Assembly (NCBI RefSeq): GCF_050003625.1
Contig: NC_134398.1
Span: 107,664,026-107,728,025 of the forward strand
Direction: 5' to 3'
Length of the DNA stretch: 64,000 bases
From: Haematobia irritans
Taxonomy: Eukaryota > Arthropoda > Insecta > Diptera > Muscidae
Part shown: one piece after another, positions 62,334 through 64,000 of the stretch
Position numbering within the stretch: the stretch's first letter is position 1
Layout of the letters: each line of letters starts with the position of its first letter
Program-made: the position numbers and the translations under genes
Notes under the pieces: model-generated
What the model saw: only the letters and a program-made list of their open reading frames with translations
Databases searched by the model: none
What the model was told of the DNA's origin: nothing

Positions 62334-64000
62334 TTGATGTCGAGTGTATCCAATAACACTCAATCATGGTCCAGAGATGGAACTGCAAATATGATTAAGA
62401 TATTATCCAGTCAACATAGTGGTCTCCACATATGTCATATTAACGCGCAGAGCTTATATAGGAAAATGGATGAGTTCAGACATATATTCGAAGGATCCCC
62501 AGTTGATATAGTATGCATATCCGAGACATGGTTTGATGATTCTATTACCGATGTTATGGTGTCGGTGAAGGGTTATGAGATCTTTAGGGTGGATCGTAAG
62601 GGATTTGCAGGGGGAGTGGCTATCTACACGAGGAAGGGAATAAACTGCAGGCTCAAGTTCACTTCCAACGGCAGTGAATCAATAGAATACATTTTCTTGG
62701 AGATTCGCTCTCTTGATCGGCCTGTTCTGATTGGGAGTGTGTACCGACCCAGAAGTAATATCGATATGGACCCTTTCTTGCGTCAAGTGGAGATTTTTTA
62801 GGCACAAAACGATGAGATTGTGATTGCGGGTGACTTTAACAGCAATCTTCTGATGAACCGACAACTAGTAGGGGATATGAGATCTCTTGGTCTGTACCTG
62901 GTAAATACTGACACTCCAACACATTTCACGCAATTTGCTAACACCTTACTTGATCTCTTCGTAGTTTCTACTGAGGACAATGTTGTCCATTATGATCAAT
63001 TGTCAGTACCTTGCTTCTCGAAGCATGATCTGATCTTTTTGACCTATAGGATACGTGTTCCATATGAAACTGACACTTATTCTTACAGGGATTTTAGGAA
63101 TATTGACTATTCGGCTCTGAGGGGGCAATTTTGTCTTATAGATTGGTCATCTATATACTACATTGATTCCCCTGATGATCAGTTGGCTTTTCTAGAGGAT
63201 AATATAAAATCGCTTTTTGATATAACCGTACCGATGGTTACCAAGACGGTAAGGAGGAAGGGTAATAGCTGGTTCACCTCTCGTATCAGGGAGTTGATCA
63301 GACAAAGGGATGTGAGGTACGCCCAATGGAAAATCCTAAGGTCTACTGAGGCCCACGACGAGTTTCGTGTTGCTCGAAGGGCAGCGAACAGAGAGATCTC
63401 TCGAGAGAAACGCAGACATTTCGAGAGGAAGTTTGGGAATGCTCTGGGTTCAGGTAGGACATGGAAGACTCTCAGGGATATTGGTATTGGCAAATGTGGT
63501 GGAACGGTTGATCCATCTATCGATCTTGATTCCCTTAACGAAACGTTTTCCACTCCCCCAATTTCTTCCGTGGATCTATCATTTTATGATACACCGAATG
63601 CTTCAATGGAATCATCTTTCAATTTTGAATGTGTAAATAGTTTTGATGTCCTCGACAGCCTCCTATCTGTGAAGTCCGATGCAGTTGGTGCGGACAATAT
63701 AGACCCTAGATTTATTAAGATTCTTCTTCCGGAACTGATGCCTTACTTGACATACGTATTTAATCAATTTATTACTAGAAGTGTCTTTCCTGATCGCTGG
63801 AAAATCGCCAGGATAATACCGATTCCGAAGAAGAACTCTGATTATAGACCAATTGCTATTCTGCCATATTTATCGAAAGTATTCGAGCACATATTGCATA
63901 GACAAATCACATCACACGTCAACCGCAACAATCTTCTATCAGATCGACAATCTGGTTTTAGGGCTCATAATAGTTGTATTTCGGCATTAACGGATGTGGC
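62334..64000 (+). pseudogene. CR1-like LINE ORF2: endonuclease and RT start (one internal stop)
   Basis: Endonuclease motifs: HICHINAQSLYRKMDEF, DIVCISETWF (catalytic Glu), GGVAIYTRKG, GSVYRPRSN, IAGDFNSN (Asp/Asn) and SKHDLIFL (the usual SDH is SKH). A single TAG at 62799-62801 interrupts the endonuclease; beyond it the frame is open to the window end. RT begins with VKSDAVGADNIDPRFI, DYRPIAILPYLSKVFEHIL and SDRQSGFRAHNSC; the catalytic box lies past 64000. The start could be the ATG at 62334 or a later one near 62391. Confidence 0.85.

Larger units (their letters stand above)
60309..64000 (+). mobile_element. CR1-like LINE, two ORFs, truncated by the window end
   Basis: A presumed 5' UTR (60309-60883, unrecognised sequence with a purine-rich GAAGAAGTGGAGAGACG tract) is followed by ORF1 (60884-62151, split by a SINE) and ORF2 (62334 to beyond 64000). 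The endonuclease and RT style fits the CR1/Jockey group and resembles the fragment at 417-1900. The exact 5' end is not certain; it follows the truncated TATACCC repeat directly. Confidence 0.85.

Overview
The window is a dense graveyard of transposable elements from an insect genome, most likely a calyptrate/muscoid fly. This is inferred from AT-rich DNA, the mix of Ty3/Gypsy, LOA/I-like, CR1-like, Tc1 and mariner elements, and a dipteran repeat that begins TATACCCACCACCAT. I recognise no host protein gene, rRNA or functional tRNA. Every convincing coding stretch belongs to a mobile element, and nearly all are broken by frameshifts, stops, deletions or insertions.

Layout. 1-2117: end of a 'CAC...GTG' inverted-repeat element abutting a CR1-like LINE fragment. 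2118-7096: a Tc1-like transposon split by an LTR-flanked Gypsy element (Gypsy-1). 7097-14656: mostly non-coding, with a 1.6 kb degenerate repeat, a hAT-type MITE (11828-12159), a piggyBac-type MITE (13755-13996) and scrambled LINE/SINE pieces. 15160-17927: a 2.8 kb minisatellite of about 32-34 bp units, each able to form a short hairpin. 18290-23243: a minus-strand LOA/I-like LINE carrying a 2,163 bp tandem duplication. 24130-30717: a CAC...GTG element split by a minus-strand Gypsy (Gypsy-2, 4-bp target duplication ATAT), itself hit by a SINE. 30718-35728: a nearly complete plus-strand copy of the same LINE, followed by a second copy with a self-nested insertion. 37404-39330: an AATTGATT-rich inverted-repeat element. 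39571-49270: Gypsy gag and pol fragments on both strands, cut by CAC...GTG elements, a mariner-type element and a CACTA-like foldback element. 48365-51074: a 1,355 bp tandem duplication. 49279-54238: a three-layer nest of dipteran repeats. 54714-58850: another CAC...GTG element with an I-like LINE inside it and a mariner fragment beside it. 60309-64000: a CR1-like LINE with both ORFs, a SINE in ORF1 and one stop in ORF2, running off the window.

The elements interact. A tRNA-derived SINE shares its 3' tail, ending in TAACC repeats, with the LOA/I-like LINE, so that LINE probably mobilises it. The CAC...GTG elements carry the same tRNA-like head. Several insertions sit in reading frames, so the empty site can be read from codon continuity and target duplications judged directly. 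The most unusual signals are the hairpin minisatellite and the CAC...GTG family that appears to insert with no target-site duplication.
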